The notes under the pieces were generated by a model. The model ran no database searches and was not told the origin of the DNA. It was given only the letters and a program-made list of their open reading frames with translations. A DNA stretch of 40,942 nucleotides from an uncultured Bacteroidales bacterium (lineage in GTDB: Bacteria > Bacteroidota > Bacteroidia > Bacteroidales > F082): contig CAMJRR010000022.1 in NCBI GenBank assembly GCA_946408345.1, forward strand, positions 1-40,942, written 5' to 3'. Within the stretch, counting starts at the first letter, position 1. Each line of letters opens with the position of its first letter. Made by a program: the position numbers and the translations under genes. This document shows, in pieces, positions 21,861 to 29,819 of the stretch.

Positions 21861-23162
21861 ATGAGCATCATTATGACGGCCAATCAACCCAACACACAAT
21901 TTATCATCCATCGTGGTTCCCATCAAATCGGTGGAAACTGCGTGGAGCTTGCGACACGCAATGCCAGGATCCTTATCGACTGCGGCTTGCCCTTGGATTA
22001 CGATGAGCAAGATGTAGAGACCCAAAATGAGATTCGTGAGAATGCACGAAAATGGCTTCAAAACTGCGACGCTGTCTTCCTCAGCCACTACCATGCAGAC
22101 CATTACGGGCTGCTCAATGAGGCTCCACAAGGCACCAAGGTTTACGCCACGAAGGAAACCGCTGAGCTGATGAAAATATCAGGGATGTTTGGCGAAGACC
22201 TCACGGAGTATCTGGACATTCATCCCATCGAAGACACGGTGACTATCAAAGACTTTCGTGTCACGAAATTCGACGTTGACCATTCAGCTTTTGGGGCATG
22301 TGCGTTCCTCTTTGAAGTATGTGGGAAACGTATCCTTTATAGCGGTGACATCAGGCTGCACGGGAAGAAAGGTGTGCTATACAAAAACCTTCCTCAAAAC
22401 GTGGATTATCTCTTTTTGGAAGGCACTAATTTGGGCAGAGGCGTTAGGCAGAAGACGGAAACGGCCATTGAGAATGAGTTTGTCAAACAATTCTCATCCA
22501 ATCCGGATAGTCTGCATCTGGTGTGGTGCTCTTCTCAAAACATCGATAGGATCGTTGCATTGTATAGGGCTTGTGTCAGAACCAACCGCGTTTTAGGTGT
22601 AGACCCCTACGCTGCGTATGCCTTGGAGCTTGCTCATCAGAATCGGCAAAGCATTCCAAACAAAACATTCCCAAGTTTGGAGATTTATTTCCCATGGTCG
22701 TTTACCAATTGGATGATTGAGAAAGACAGGCAATTGGTCCTTGACCTGCGTAGAGGGGCAACGAAATTAGACCAAACGGATTTACCTGTGAATCCTTCGA
22801 AATATGTGCTGCTATATCGCCCTAAACTTATTGGCGACCTCAACAGGTACATCTCGAAGACTAAGGTTTGTCTGACCAATTCTATTTGGGCGCAATACTG
22901 GGAGCAAGACAAAAGTGAAATCAATCGCTTGAAGGCTTGGATTGAAGATAAGCCAGGGCTTAGGCAGAAACTGCCTGACATCCACACCAGCGGCCATGCT
23001 GACGTGGCATCGCTACAAAAGATTGTCGAGCATGTTCAGCCGAAATGCATCGTTCCCATACACACGGAAATGCCCGAAAAATATAAAAAGCTTTTCCAAA
23101 GTTATACCGTTCTCGCTGTCACTGACGAAACTACAATAGATTTAACTAACACAAAGGAATAA
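21861..23162 (+). CDS. MBL-fold metallo-hydrolase, RNase J-like
   Basis: A 433-residue protein of the metallo-beta-lactamase fold. The zinc motif HxHxDH is at about residues 76-81 (FLSHYHADHYG). Other fold markers are IGGNCVELATRNARILIDCG at the N-terminus, KFDVDHSAFGACAFLF near 135 and ILYSGDIRLHG near 160. Near the C-terminus DIHTSGHADVASLQKIVEHV and CIVPIHTEMP match the RNase J and exonuclease subgroup. The protein is shorter than RNase J (about 550 aa) and lacks its C-terminal domain. It may be an RNA or DNA nuclease. It is followed 2 bp later by a metallophosphoesterase, so the two probably form an operon. Confidence 0.8.
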   Translation: MSIIMTANQPNTQFIIHRGSHQIGGNCVELATRNARILIDCGLPLDYDEQDVETQNEIRENARKWLQNCDAVFLSHYHADHYGLLNEAPQGTKVYATKETAELMKISGMFGEDLTEYLDIHPIEDTVTIKDFRVTKFDVDHSAFGACAFLFEVCGKRILYSGDIRLHGKKGVLYKNLPQNVDYLFLEGTNLGRGVRQKTETAIENEFVKQFSSNPDSLHLVWCSSQNIDRIVALYRACVRTNRVLGVDPYAAYALELAHQNRQSIPNKTFPSLEIYFPWSFTNWMIEKDRQLVLDLRRGATKLDQTDLPVNPSKYVLLYRPKLIGDLNRYISKTKVCLTNSIWAQYWEQDKSEINRLKAWIEDKPGLRQKLPDIHTSGHADVASLQKIVEHVQPKCIVPIHTEMPEKYKKLFQSYTVLAVTDETTIDLTNTKE

Positions 23163-23164
23163 AC

Positions 23165-23745
23165 ATGAAAATACTACATATCTCTGATACTCACGGCAAG
23201 CATCAGATTCTGAAAGATTTGCCTAATGCCGATGTCATTGTGCATACTGGTGACATCACTGAAGACGGCACCGAAGAGGAAGTCAAGGACTTCATCGAAT
23301 GGTTTAGCGGCCTGTCCTATGCTCACAAGATCTTCATTGCAGGGAATCACGGCAACTGCCTATATGGTGCCAACATTGAAGGCTTGCCAGACAATGTACA
23401 TTATCTCTGCAATGACAGCATCACCATTGACGGCATCAAGTTTTACGGTGTGCCTATGTTTTTGCAGGACGACCTTGACGGCAACTTCCTTGAGCTGTTT
23501 GGCCGCATCCCTGCTGATACGGATGTGCTACTTACGCATCAACCTCCATTAGGCATTCTCGATGAACAGGACGGCATCAATTATGGCGACTATACCTTTA
23601 CAAACGTGTAATGGATGTAAGACCGAAATACCATCTTTTCGGACATCTGCACCACACTGAGAAAACACAGGAAGTGTTTCGGAGGGTGCGGTTTTCAAAT
23701 GCGGCTGGAGGCAAGTATGGCCGATATGAATTGCTGAAGATTTGA
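23165..23745 (+). pseudogene. Calcineurin-like metallophosphoesterase, frameshifted
   Basis: Frame 1 (23165-23611) encodes the first 148 residues with the metal motifs ISDTHG (D8, H10), VIVHTGDIT, IAGNHGN and DVLLTHQPP, then ends early at TFTNV. Continuing one base back gives VMDVRPKYHLFGHLHHTEKT and a tail ending GRYELLKI, with the missing GHxH motif and a stop at 23743-23745. The junction reads TTTACAAACGTG. An extra A would give ACAAAACGTGTAATG and restore a continuous frame, so a single-base deletion in an A-run is the simplest explanation, although a sequencing error is equally possible. Without the GHxH motif the short product should be inactive. Confidence 0.8.
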
Positions 23746-23769
23746 GTCATAGGAGGGGGACTAATAGAA

Positions 23770-24075
23770 ATGATATGCACAGGCAAAATCATGTCGATGG
23801 GCATTGTGGTTGCGCTTGGTTCTAAAGTTCGTAAGGCCTACCGCAATACAACCTTCATGATTCATCAGGTACAAGGAATTTCCATTGGCTCATTGAGAGA
23901 AATGGAAGACACGGTGGCCGAAGCCTCTCGTATCAATGACATGCTTTTTAGAATCATCAAGGAAAAAACCAAGATTACAGATGCTCAGCTTAACGATGTA
24001 ATTCAGAATCGTAAGGATTGGTTTCTTACGGCTGAGGAAGCCTTGAAGTCGGGGATTGTGACGGAGATAATTTGA
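23770..24075 (+). pseudogene. ClpP-like serine protease, N-terminally truncated
   Basis: A 101-residue product corresponding to the second half of a ClpP/SDH-type protease. The nucleophile region CTGKIMSMGIVVALGSK (Ser in SMG) and the histidine region TTFMIHQVQGISIGSLREME are present, followed by RIIKEKTKITDAQLNDVIQN and the ClpP-like ending LTAEEALKSGIVTEII. The first ~85 residues, including the oxyanion-hole glycine region, are missing. The frame is open a few codons upstream (GGGLIE) but has no start there. It lies in the same frame as, and 24 bp after, the frameshifted metallophosphoesterase. Probably a relic of a small ClpP used by a phage or mobile element. Confidence 0.65.
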
Positions 24076-24274
24076 TAGACGTTTTCTGGTCGGAGAAGGA
24101 TGTAACCAACAAAACAAAATGAAAAAAGTTTTCGCAGAAAAGTGTTTTTGAGGAGTAAGCCATTGACAAAGCCTTGTTTGGCTGTATCTTTGGTTTGTTG
24201 GAAGCAAATCATTCATTTTTTCATCAAAGCCCTTGCGTGTAGTTCATAGGCCTGTCAATTGGGACAAAAATTTT

Positions 24275-24351
24275 TGTCACTTTTCAGTCCAAAATGGGTT
24301 ATTTTTGGTAAAAAAAATACCTAATTTTGCATTCGATATGTCATTTTTCAG
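24275..24351 (+). repeat. AraC-gene promoter segment duplicated at 17842-17916
   Basis: The intact version of the repeat: TGTCACTTTTCAGTCC, AAAATGGGTT, the -7 box and the start ATGTCATTTTTCAG of the AraC gene. The gap 24076-24274 shows nothing else recognisable. Confidence 0.75.
24322..24329 (+). promoter_or_regulatory. -7 element (TAATTTTG) for the AraC regulator
   Basis: TAATTTTG, 8 bp before the ATG at 24338, leaves a leader of only a few nucleotides. Upstream TTTTCAGTCCAAAATGGG is shared with the 17.8-kb copy. Confidence 0.75.
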
Positions 24352-25174
24352 TTCAAACAACGCATCGCCTACAGTTTGCGGCACGACTGATTTCAGGGGA
24401 TTACTCCACACTGTGGTTCCCGTTAAGGGTTGTACGCTTTTGTTATGTACGGAGGGTTGCGCCCTCGGTAACTCGCATTTTCGGCCCGTGGCCATCCGTC
24501 GTGGGACTTTGGTGCCGCTTTTCACTTTTTCGCGATTCACCATCGAGCGCACCTCGTCGCGCTTTGCATGTCGTTTTGTCGAGATGAGCGACCCCACCAT
24601 TGCCGATTTCACCGTCAACTTCAACTCGCCTGTGTTTTGGGATTTCCTTTATCGGCATCCTGTCTTCACCATCGAGAAGCCGGCGCAACGGCTTGCAGAA
24701 GAATGGTTTGGACGGATGGGATGGATCGTTCGAACCTTCGACGGTGAAATCTGCCAACAGATGGTTTACAGCGAACTGCACAACCTCTTCATCGCCATTG
24801 AGCAACGGATTGCCCGGCTTTTTCCACCCGAGGTTCACGATGAGAAATCGGCCGTTTGGAGCATCCCCGACCGCCTCAACGCGCTTCTGGACCAGCATAT
24901 CCACCATGAACGCAGCGTGAAGTTCTATGCTTCCGAACTATGCCTCAGTCCCGACTATCTGAACAAAATCTGCCACCGCCTGATGAAGACCTCCACAAAA
25001 GCCCTCATCAACGACACGGTCATCTATGAACTCAAACGCTACCTTGCTGAGACCGACCTCACCGTAGAGGAAATCGCTGCCCGCATGAACTACGACAATG
25101 TTTCCTACCTCTGCCGTTTCTTCCGCAATGCTACGGGACAATCCATGATGGAGTTTCGTAGGAAACAGCGGTGA
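24338..25174 (+). CDS. AraC-family transcriptional regulator
   Basis: A 278-residue regulator. The N-terminal ~150 residues form a cupin-like sensor domain (VPVKGCTLLLCTEGCALGNS). The C-terminal AraC domain has the two HTH motifs: VKFYASELCLSPDYLNKICH with RLMKTSTKALIND, and LTVEEIAARMNYDNVSYLCR with the signature FFRNATGQSMMEFRRK. The start at 24338 (MSFFSSN) is set by the -7 box; the longer frame from 24233 overlaps the promoter. The target is unknown. It may act on the following GNAT gene or on its own promoter, whose sequence recurs in decayed form at 17842. Confidence 0.9.
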   Translation: MSFFSSNNASPTVCGTTDFRGLLHTVVPVKGCTLLLCTEGCALGNSHFRPVAIRRGTLVPLFTFSRFTIERTSSRFACRFVEMSDPTIADFTVNFNSPVFWDFLYRHPVFTIEKPAQRLAEEWFGRMGWIVRTFDGEICQQMVYSELHNLFIAIEQRIARLFPPEVHDEKSAVWSIPDRLNALLDQHIHHERSVKFYASELCLSPDYLNKICHRLMKTSTKALINDTVIYELKRYLAETDLTVEEIAARMNYDNVSYLCRFFRNATGQSMMEFRRKQR

Positions 25175-25206
25175 AGAGAAAAGTGCGAATATTCACAATA
25201 AACCAG

Positions 25207-25214
25207 TATCTTTG
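25207..25214 (+). promoter_or_regulatory. -7 element (TATCTTTG) for the GNAT gene
   Basis: TATCTTTG, 15 bp before the ATG at 25230. Confidence 0.75.
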
Positions 25215-25229
25215 CCAAAAATATCCCTT

Positions 25230-25673
25230 ATGCAAAACCTCATCGTCAGCCCCATCACTATTGAGCATTTGAACCAATATGGTGCCATTTATGCAACGGC
25301 GTTTTCAGGTGAACCGTGGAACGACAACTGGTCGGTGGAAGACGCCATCATCCATGTCCGCGAATTACTTGAATGCCAACAACATTACGGCTTGGAATGT
25401 GTCGTGGATGGAGAAGTGGCAGGCTTCATTTTGGGCACTTCCATGTTGTTCCATTATGGCCGCACCTTCGAGATCAACGACCTTGCCGTTGCGCCCCAAT
25501 ACCAACGACAAGGCATTGCCAGCCGTTTGCTGGAACAATGCCTCTCCGACCTCAAGGCACAGGGTATTGTAGGTTTCCATCTGATTACCGCCCGCGAAGG
25601 TGTCTTGCCCGCTTTCTATGAAAGATTCGGGTTCAAGAAAGAGGAGCGGGTGATGCTGATGGGGAAGGAGTAA
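25230..25673 (+). CDS. GNAT-family N-acetyltransferase
   Basis: A 147-residue acetyltransferase comprising one full GNAT domain: YGAIYATAFSGEPWNDNWSV, GLECVVDGEVAGFILGTSML, then NDLAVAPQYQRQGIASRLLE with the acetyl-CoA binding motif QRQGIA near residue 96, and the C-terminal LPAFYERFGFKKEERVMLMG. The resemblance to aminoglycoside 6'-type or ribosomal acetyltransferases is only at fold level; the substrate is unknown. It starts at 25230, directly after its own promoter, 55 bp downstream of the AraC gene. Confidence 0.9.
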   Translation: MQNLIVSPITIEHLNQYGAIYATAFSGEPWNDNWSVEDAIIHVRELLECQQHYGLECVVDGEVAGFILGTSMLFHYGRTFEINDLAVAPQYQRQGIASRLLEQCLSDLKAQGIVGFHLITAREGVLPAFYERFGFKKEERVMLMGKE

Positions 25674-25686
25674 TCAAAAAAAGCTA

Positions 25687-25694
25687 TATCTTTG
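25687..25694 (+). promoter_or_regulatory. -7 element (TATCTTTG) for the small Cys/His protein and TonB receptor
   Basis: TATCTTTG, 21 bp before the ATG at 25716. It probably also serves the TonB receptor, which lacks a clear box of its own. Confidence 0.7.
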
Positions 25695-25715
25695 CCCCGT
25701 CGAAAGTTGGCAGAA

Positions 25716-26030
25716 ATGAAGCGATACAAAAATAAGATAGCGTTATTCCTATTGGCAATCTATCTGCCAATGTGGTTGCTGTCGTCGTTTCATGTCCATG
25801 CTTATCCCTTGAAAGCTTCGGATGCGATTGAAGAGCAACATTCGTCGATAATGGATGAAGACGGATGTTTGCTTTGCCAGTTCCATCAACTAGCTTACGA
25901 GGAGACTCCACAAATGGTGGTTACAGTCCACCTACCAGAAACTAAGGTGGAGTCTATTCCTATGGTTCAAGATGTTGCTTCAGCTTTCGAACAACTATTC
26001 TCATCACGCGCCCCACCAGTCTTGTTGTAA
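25716..26030 (+). CDS. Small exported Cys/His-rich protein upstream of TonB receptor
   Basis: A 104-residue protein with a signal anchor (IALFLLAIYLPMWLLSSF) followed by potential metal ligands: the HVH triplet just after it, then DGCLLCQFHQLAYEE (CxxC plus His). The rest is short and low in hydrophobicity. Proteins of this layout are often encoded directly before TonB-dependent receptors for metals and are thought to bind or sense a metal in the periplasm; that role is inferred here. The ATG at 25716 (MKRYKNK) is set by the promoter at 25687. The TonB receptor starts 49 bp downstream. Confidence 0.65.
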   Translation: MKRYKNKIALFLLAIYLPMWLLSSFHVHAYPLKASDAIEEQHSSIMDEDGCLLCQFHQLAYEETPQMVVTVHLPETKVESIPMVQDVASAFEQLFSSRAPPVLL

Positions 26031-26079
26031 ATATCAGAGAATCAATTTACTGTATTTGTAACTTAACAACAAGACTAAA

Positions 26080-28173
26080 ATGAAAAAATCATTATTTATA
26101 GCCTTGTCATTGGCGTATGGTTTGCCAATGACAGCTCAGAGTTTGCCTGACTCTACCGATATGTTTTTCAGGCATTTGGAATTAAAGGAAGTGACGGTGA
26201 CGGGTGCCGTGGGCGACATGAGAATGAAAGAAACGCCTATGCCTATCGTAGTGCTTCAAGCCAAGGAACTGCATCAGTTGTCGTCCACGAATCTGATTGA
26301 CGCCATCGCCAAACAACCGGGTGTGTCGCAAATCACCACGGGTGGCGGCATCTCGAAACCCATTATCCGTGGGCTGGGCTACAACCGCATTGTGGTTGTC
26401 AACGACGGCATCCGACAAGAAGGCCAACAGTGGGGCGACGAGCATGGAATAGAAATCGATGCCAACGAGGTCGGCGCGGTGGAAATCCTGAAAGGTCCCG
26501 CCAGCCTCATGTATGGCTCCGATGCCATGGGCGGCGTGTTGGTGTTCAAAGGAATGCCAACCCTGCCTGAAGGTAGTATTAAAGGCAAGGTAAATGCTGA
26601 ATATCAAACAAATAACGGATTATTAGGCGCATCTTTCAATCTTGCTGGCAACCAGAAAGGCTTTACTTGGGATGCACGATTCAGCGAAAAGCACGCCCAT
26701 GCCTACAAGAACCGTTTTGACGGCTATGTGCCCAACTCTCAATTCGGAGAGCGAGCCTTTTCGCTCAAAGCGGGACTGATGCGCAACTGGGGCTTCACCA
26801 ACCTGAAATTCGGGTATTACAACCTCATTCCGAGCATCGTGGAAGGCGAGCGCGACTCGGTGACGGGAGGGTTGCTCACGGAAGATGACAATCTGCTGTC
26901 GTATCGTCACGGCTTGCCTTATCAGCGGGTATATCACTACAAGGCGGTTTCGGAGAGTTTCATCAATCTGTCATCTGGATACCTAAAGGTGATTGCAGGC
27001 TATCAGCAGAACCGCCGCAAGGAGTTTGAGGAGTCGGCGGACGAATGTGGCTTGTATCTGCAACTGCACACGCTGAACTATGATGTCCGTTATGTCTCGG
27101 CAGAGAAAGCGGGCTGGAAGTTCTCGACGGGATTGAATGGCATGGGGCAGAAGTCCATCAATTTGGGTGAGGAATTCCTTATTCCCGACTATGCTTTGTT
27201 TGACGCAGGCGTGTATGCAACGGCATCCAAAGTATTGGGTCGTTGGAATCTCAGTGGCGGACTCCGCTTTGATTACCGTTATTTGAACGCAAAGGGCTTG
27301 GTAGAAGACGGTGAGGTGCGTTTTGAGGACTTTACGCGACATTTTCAAGGCGTTACGGGTAGCTTGGGAGCGACATGCGAAGTCACGGAAAGGCTTAACC
27401 TGAAATTCAATCTGGCCCGAGGCTACCGTGCACCCAGCATCAGCGAGTTGGCCTCTAATGGCGAGCACGAAGGCTCGTTGAGGTATGAGATTGGAAACCA
27501 CAACTTTAAGCCAGAATATAGTTGGCAGGCCGACTTGGGACTGAATTATGCCACGCGCTATTTTGAGTTGAATGCCGCTGTGTTTGCCAACCACATCAGC
27601 AACTACATCTATTTGCATCGTATCGACAGCATCATCGAGCCTGACCTAATGACTTTCGCCTATGCGCAGGGCGAGGCGATGTTGATGGGCTTCGAAGCAG
27701 GTTTTGACATTCATCCTTTCCATGCCCTTCATATTGGGTCGTCGTTTTCTTATGTCAACGCTCAGTTGCTGCACCAGCCCGAAGAGATGCGTTGGCTTCC
27801 AATGACACCGGCACCGCGCCTTTCGGCAGACGTGAAATACGAGCTCACACACGATGGTAAGGTGTTCAACAACGCCTATCTTGCTGCCCGCATGGACTGG
27901 TGTTTGAGGCAAGACCATTATTATGCAGCCTACGATACCGAGACAGCCACGCCATCTTACCTTTTGTTAGGGCTATCGGCTGGAACTGAAATCTTGGTTA
28001 AAGGCAAGAAAATCGCCGAGCTGACCTTGATTGTCGACAACCTCACGGATGTGTGCTACCAAGACCATTTGAGCCGCCTGAAATATGCGGATTGGAATGT
28101 CGTGACCAGAAGACGAGGCGTGTTCAATATGGGACGCAATGTCGTTTTCAAGCTGACGGTGCCCATTGGGTGA
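26080..28173 (+). CDS. TonB-dependent outer membrane receptor (metal or metallophore type)
   Basis: A 697-residue protein with a signal peptide (MKKSLFIALSLAYGLPMTAQ). It has the TonB box and plug (LKEVTVTGAVGDMRMKETPM, LIDAIAKQPGVSQITTGGGI, IRGLGYNRIVVVNDGIRQEG, VGAVEILKGPASLMYGSDAM) and a ~22-strand barrel ending GRNVVFKLTVPIG. It lacks the N-terminal CarboxypepD-like domain of SusC proteins. The NDGIRQEGQQWGDEHG loop is typical of receptors for zinc, copper or siderophores, such as ZnuD-type receptors. The small Cys/His protein upstream and the decayed ZIP transporter immediately downstream support divalent metal uptake. The exact ligand is not shown by the sequence. Confidence 0.9.
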   Translation: MKKSLFIALSLAYGLPMTAQSLPDSTDMFFRHLELKEVTVTGAVGDMRMKETPMPIVVLQAKELHQLSSTNLIDAIAKQPGVSQITTGGGISKPIIRGLGYNRIVVVNDGIRQEGQQWGDEHGIEIDANEVGAVEILKGPASLMYGSDAMGGVLVFKGMPTLPEGSIKGKVNAEYQTNNGLLGASFNLAGNQKGFTWDARFSEKHAHAYKNRFDGYVPNSQFGERAFSLKAGLMRNWGFTNLKFGYYNLIPSIVEGERDSVTGGLLTEDDNLLSYRHGLPYQRVYHYKAVSESFINLSSGYLKVIAGYQQNRRKEFEESADECGLYLQLHTLNYDVRYVSAEKAGWKFSTGLNGMGQKSINLGEEFLIPDYALFDAGVYATASKVLGRWNLSGGLRFDYRYLNAKGLVEDGEVRFEDFTRHFQGVTGSLGATCEVTERLNLKFNLARGYRAPSISELASNGEHEGSLRYEIGNHNFKPEYSWQADLGLNYATRYFELNAAVFANHISNYIYLHRIDSIIEPDLMTFAYAQGEAMLMGFEAGFDIHPFHALHIGSSFSYVNAQLLHQPEEMRWLPMTPAPRLSADVKYELTHDGKVFNNAYLAARMDWCLRQDHYYAAYDTETATPSYLLLGLSAGTEILVKGKKIAELTLIVDNLTDVCYQDHLSRLKYADWNVVTRRRGVFNMGRNVVFKLTVPIG

Positions 28174-28174
28174 T

Positions 28175-28392
28175 TCACCCCATCACAACATCCAAAACCA
28201 TCATCAGCACAAAACCTACAGCAAAGCCAATGGTGCTGTGATTGGAATGCTCGCCCGACGAGGTTTCGGGAATTAGTTCCTCAACAACGACTTTTGCAAC
28301 TTCGGCGACATGTCTTTTTTCATGAAGAAGATAAAAGCTGCACCAAGCATGGTGCCCAACAATGGAATCATAAGACCTATGGTAATGCCCAT
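28175..28392 (-). pseudogene. ZIP-family metal transporter with internal deletion
   Basis: The ATG at 28392 opens MGITIGLMIPLLGTMLGAAF and IFFMKKDMSPKLQKSLLRN, the typical N-terminus of Bacteroidales ZIP transporters, then stops. In another frame, down to 28175, the sequence encodes VVVEELIPETSSGEHSNHST and IGFAVGFVLMMVLDVVMG, the typical C-terminus. About 150 central residues, including the conserved HN and HE metal-site helices, are gone. A good -7 box remains at 28413. It is convergent with the TonB receptor and probably belonged to the same metal-uptake locus. Confidence 0.85.
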
Positions 28393-28412
28393 GATGATAA
28401 TGGATTGGATTG

Positions 28413-28420
28413 CAAAAATA
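28413..28420 (-). promoter_or_regulatory. -7 element (TATTTTTG) of the ZIP remnant
   Basis: CAAAAATA on the plus strand, 20 bp before the remnant's ATG. It directly abuts the broken end of the AlkZ-like fragment. Confidence 0.6.
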
Positions 28421-28423
28421 CGT

Positions 28424-28559
28424 CAAACCAAAACCCAGGCAGGGTGAGTTCCTTGATGGAATAGCCCGGGATGGCGCTGGTGAAAAACGGGACGATTCCT
28501 AATTCGCAAATGGCTCGTTCCATTGTCTCTGGACTGGATATTTGGTAGTTTAAGGCCAT
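28424..28559 (-). pseudogene. N-terminal stub of an AlkZ-related (winged-helix) protein
   Basis: From the start at 28559 the minus strand encodes about 45 residues including ISSPETMERAICELGIVPFF and AIPGYSIKELTLPGFWFD. This recalls the N-terminus of a Bacteroidales protein family annotated as AlkZ-related. After GFWFD the homology ends and the frame runs into the promoter of the ZIP remnant. The remaining ~200 residues are absent. Family assignment is from memory of the motif ERAICELGIVPFF. Confidence 0.55.
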
Positions 28560-28598
28560 GAGCAGAATTGTTTAGATGCGGTTTTTGGCTGTCAGCAG

Positions 28599-28636
28599 TC
28601 AGCTATCAGCCTAGTTGCTACCAAGCTGATAGCTGA
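28599..28636. repeat. Inverted repeat with AGCTGATA-type subrepeats
   Basis: TCAGCTATCAGC (28599-28610) and GCTGATAGCTGA (28625-28636) form a 12-bp stem. Neighbouring GGCTGAAAGCTGATAGCC continues the motif, giving a low-complexity repeat up to the end of the MBL-rubredoxin gene. Possible terminator for that leftward gene. Confidence 0.6.
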
Positions 28637-28657
28637 AGGCTGAAAGCTGATAGCCAT

Positions 28658-29599
28658 TCACGCCTTGTTGAACTTCTCCTTGCCTTGCTTGCAGCGTGGG
28701 CATTTCCAGTCGTCGGGAAGGTCTTCGAAAGCCACGCCATCATGCTCAGCGGGGTCATAGACATAACCGCAGATGGAGCAGATGTACTTACCAGAGGCTT
28801 CTTTCTTTGTAAAGTTCACCTCGGCGAGGACAGTCGGCACGGGGTGGTCGAGGTCCATCACGCGTTTGGCTTCCAAGTTCTCATAGCCTTGTGGCGAGTG
28901 GGTGGAGAGATAAACTGTGGGATTGTTGCGCACAAACTCGCGCACATGGTCCAAGGTCTCGCGGGCTGCGGCCAGGTCGTCGTACACCACCGAAAGTTTG
29001 TTCTCATACAAAGCCTCGTCCACGTAGGTGATGTCTCCTTGGAACATATAGAACATGCCTTCGTTCTCGGCAATCACGAGGCTGTTGCCGTTGGTGTGTC
29101 CTTTGGCCTTGATGAACCACACGCCGTCACAGATCTTCTGGCTGTCGGGGAAGTTGTGATATGCCCCGTCGGTAAAGTTCACTGGCACCAGGTTGGGTAA
29201 GCCCTGCAACTCGGCTGCCTGCATTTCTTCTGCATTCACATAGATCTTCGCATTCGGGAACGAACGGAGTTCGCCTGAATGGTCAGCGTGCTTGTGCGTG
29301 AGAAGGATTTTGGTCACTTGTTCAGGCTTATAGCCCAATGCGGCCAAGGCATCCAAATAGCTGCAGATGTCTTTGCCAGTGAAAGCAAGTGAGTTTTCAT
29401 CGGGGTTTTCCTCTGGGGTGCCTGCGGGAAGCCCCGTATCCACCAAAATCACCTCCGAGCCCATGTCAATCACATAGTTTTGCAAGCTACCGCGATAGCG
29501 GATGTTTCGGTCAAACTTATCGTGCCCTTCTTCGCCGCCAAAGGCAAAGGGTTGGGTATAAAACCCGTCTTTTCTGAATTTTACTGCTTTGATGTCCAT
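28658..29599 (-). CDS. MBL-fold hydrolase fused to a C-terminal rubredoxin domain
   Basis: A 313-residue protein. The N-terminal ~250 residues are a metallo-beta-lactamase fold of the N-acyl-homoserine-lactonase-like group: [17 protein letters not shown], the metal motif [32 protein letters not shown] and [20 protein letters not shown]. The last ~45 residues are a rubredoxin-like iron or zinc domain with two CxxC pairs ([32 protein letters not shown]). The fusion is reminiscent of redox-linked MBL proteins in anaerobes, but a flavodoxin domain is absent. Lactonase activity is not implied. The ATG at 29599 (MDIKAVKF) is preferred to 29605. It has its own promoter at 29624. Confidence 0.9.
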   Translation of the reverse strand: MDIKAVKFRKDGFYTQPFAFGGEEGHDKFDRNIRYRGSLQNYVIDMGSEVILVDTGLPAGTPEENPDENSLAFTGKDICSYLDALAALGYKPEQVTKILLTHKHADHSGELRSFPNAKIYVNAEEMQAAELQGLPNLVPVNFTDGAYHNFPDSQKICDGVWFIKAKGHTNGNSLVIAENEGMFYMFQGDITYVDEALYENKLSVVYDDLAAARETLDHVREFVRNNPTVYLSTHSPQGYENLEAKRVMDLDHPVPTVLAEVNFTKKEASGKYICSICGYVYDPAEHDGVAFEDLPDDWKCPRCKQGKEKFNKA

Positions 29600-29623
29600 G
29601 AACATAAATATTTAGCGAAAGTG

Positions 29624-29631
29624 CAAAGATA
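29624..29631 (-). promoter_or_regulatory. -7 element (TATCTTTG) for the MBL-rubredoxin gene
   Basis: CAAAGATA on the plus strand, 24 bp upstream of the ATG at 29599. Confidence 0.75.
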
Positions 29632-29699
29632 AGAATAATAGTTAAAACTGCAATCTGGGCATCCGCTACTTTATCAATTTGTTTTAATCATTCATTTAC

Positions 29700-29757
29700 A
29701 GCAAACTACCCGACAGCAAACGACAACAAACGACTACTGTCGACTACAAACGTTTGT
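29700..29757. repeat. Repeated CAAACGAC-type motif in the intergenic region
   Basis: Four to five spaced CAAAC units (AGCAAACTACC, AGCAAACGAC, AACAAACGAC, TACAAACGTTTGT) with CGACAG and its partner CTGTCG, ending in the short palindrome ACAAACGTTTGT. It lies upstream of the rightward small nuclease-like gene. It may be a cluster of regulator binding sites; otherwise 29632-29819 shows nothing recognisable. Confidence 0.45.
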
Positions 29758-29819
29758 TCAACGGCTTTGTCTTGACAAAGGTTGTTTATTTGCTGTGTAT
29801 TACACAAAAGCAAGAAAAC

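Noticed and set aside
23598..23615. Programmed -1 frameshift in the metallophosphoesterase
   Set aside because: No X-XXY-YYZ slippery heptamer or downstream stimulator is present at the junction. A one-base deletion in an A-run explains it better.
28175..28426. 83-codon ORF taken as one intact gene
   Set aside because: Its first part is out-of-frame reading of the ZIP N-terminus and promoter; only the last ~40 codons are real ZIP sequence.
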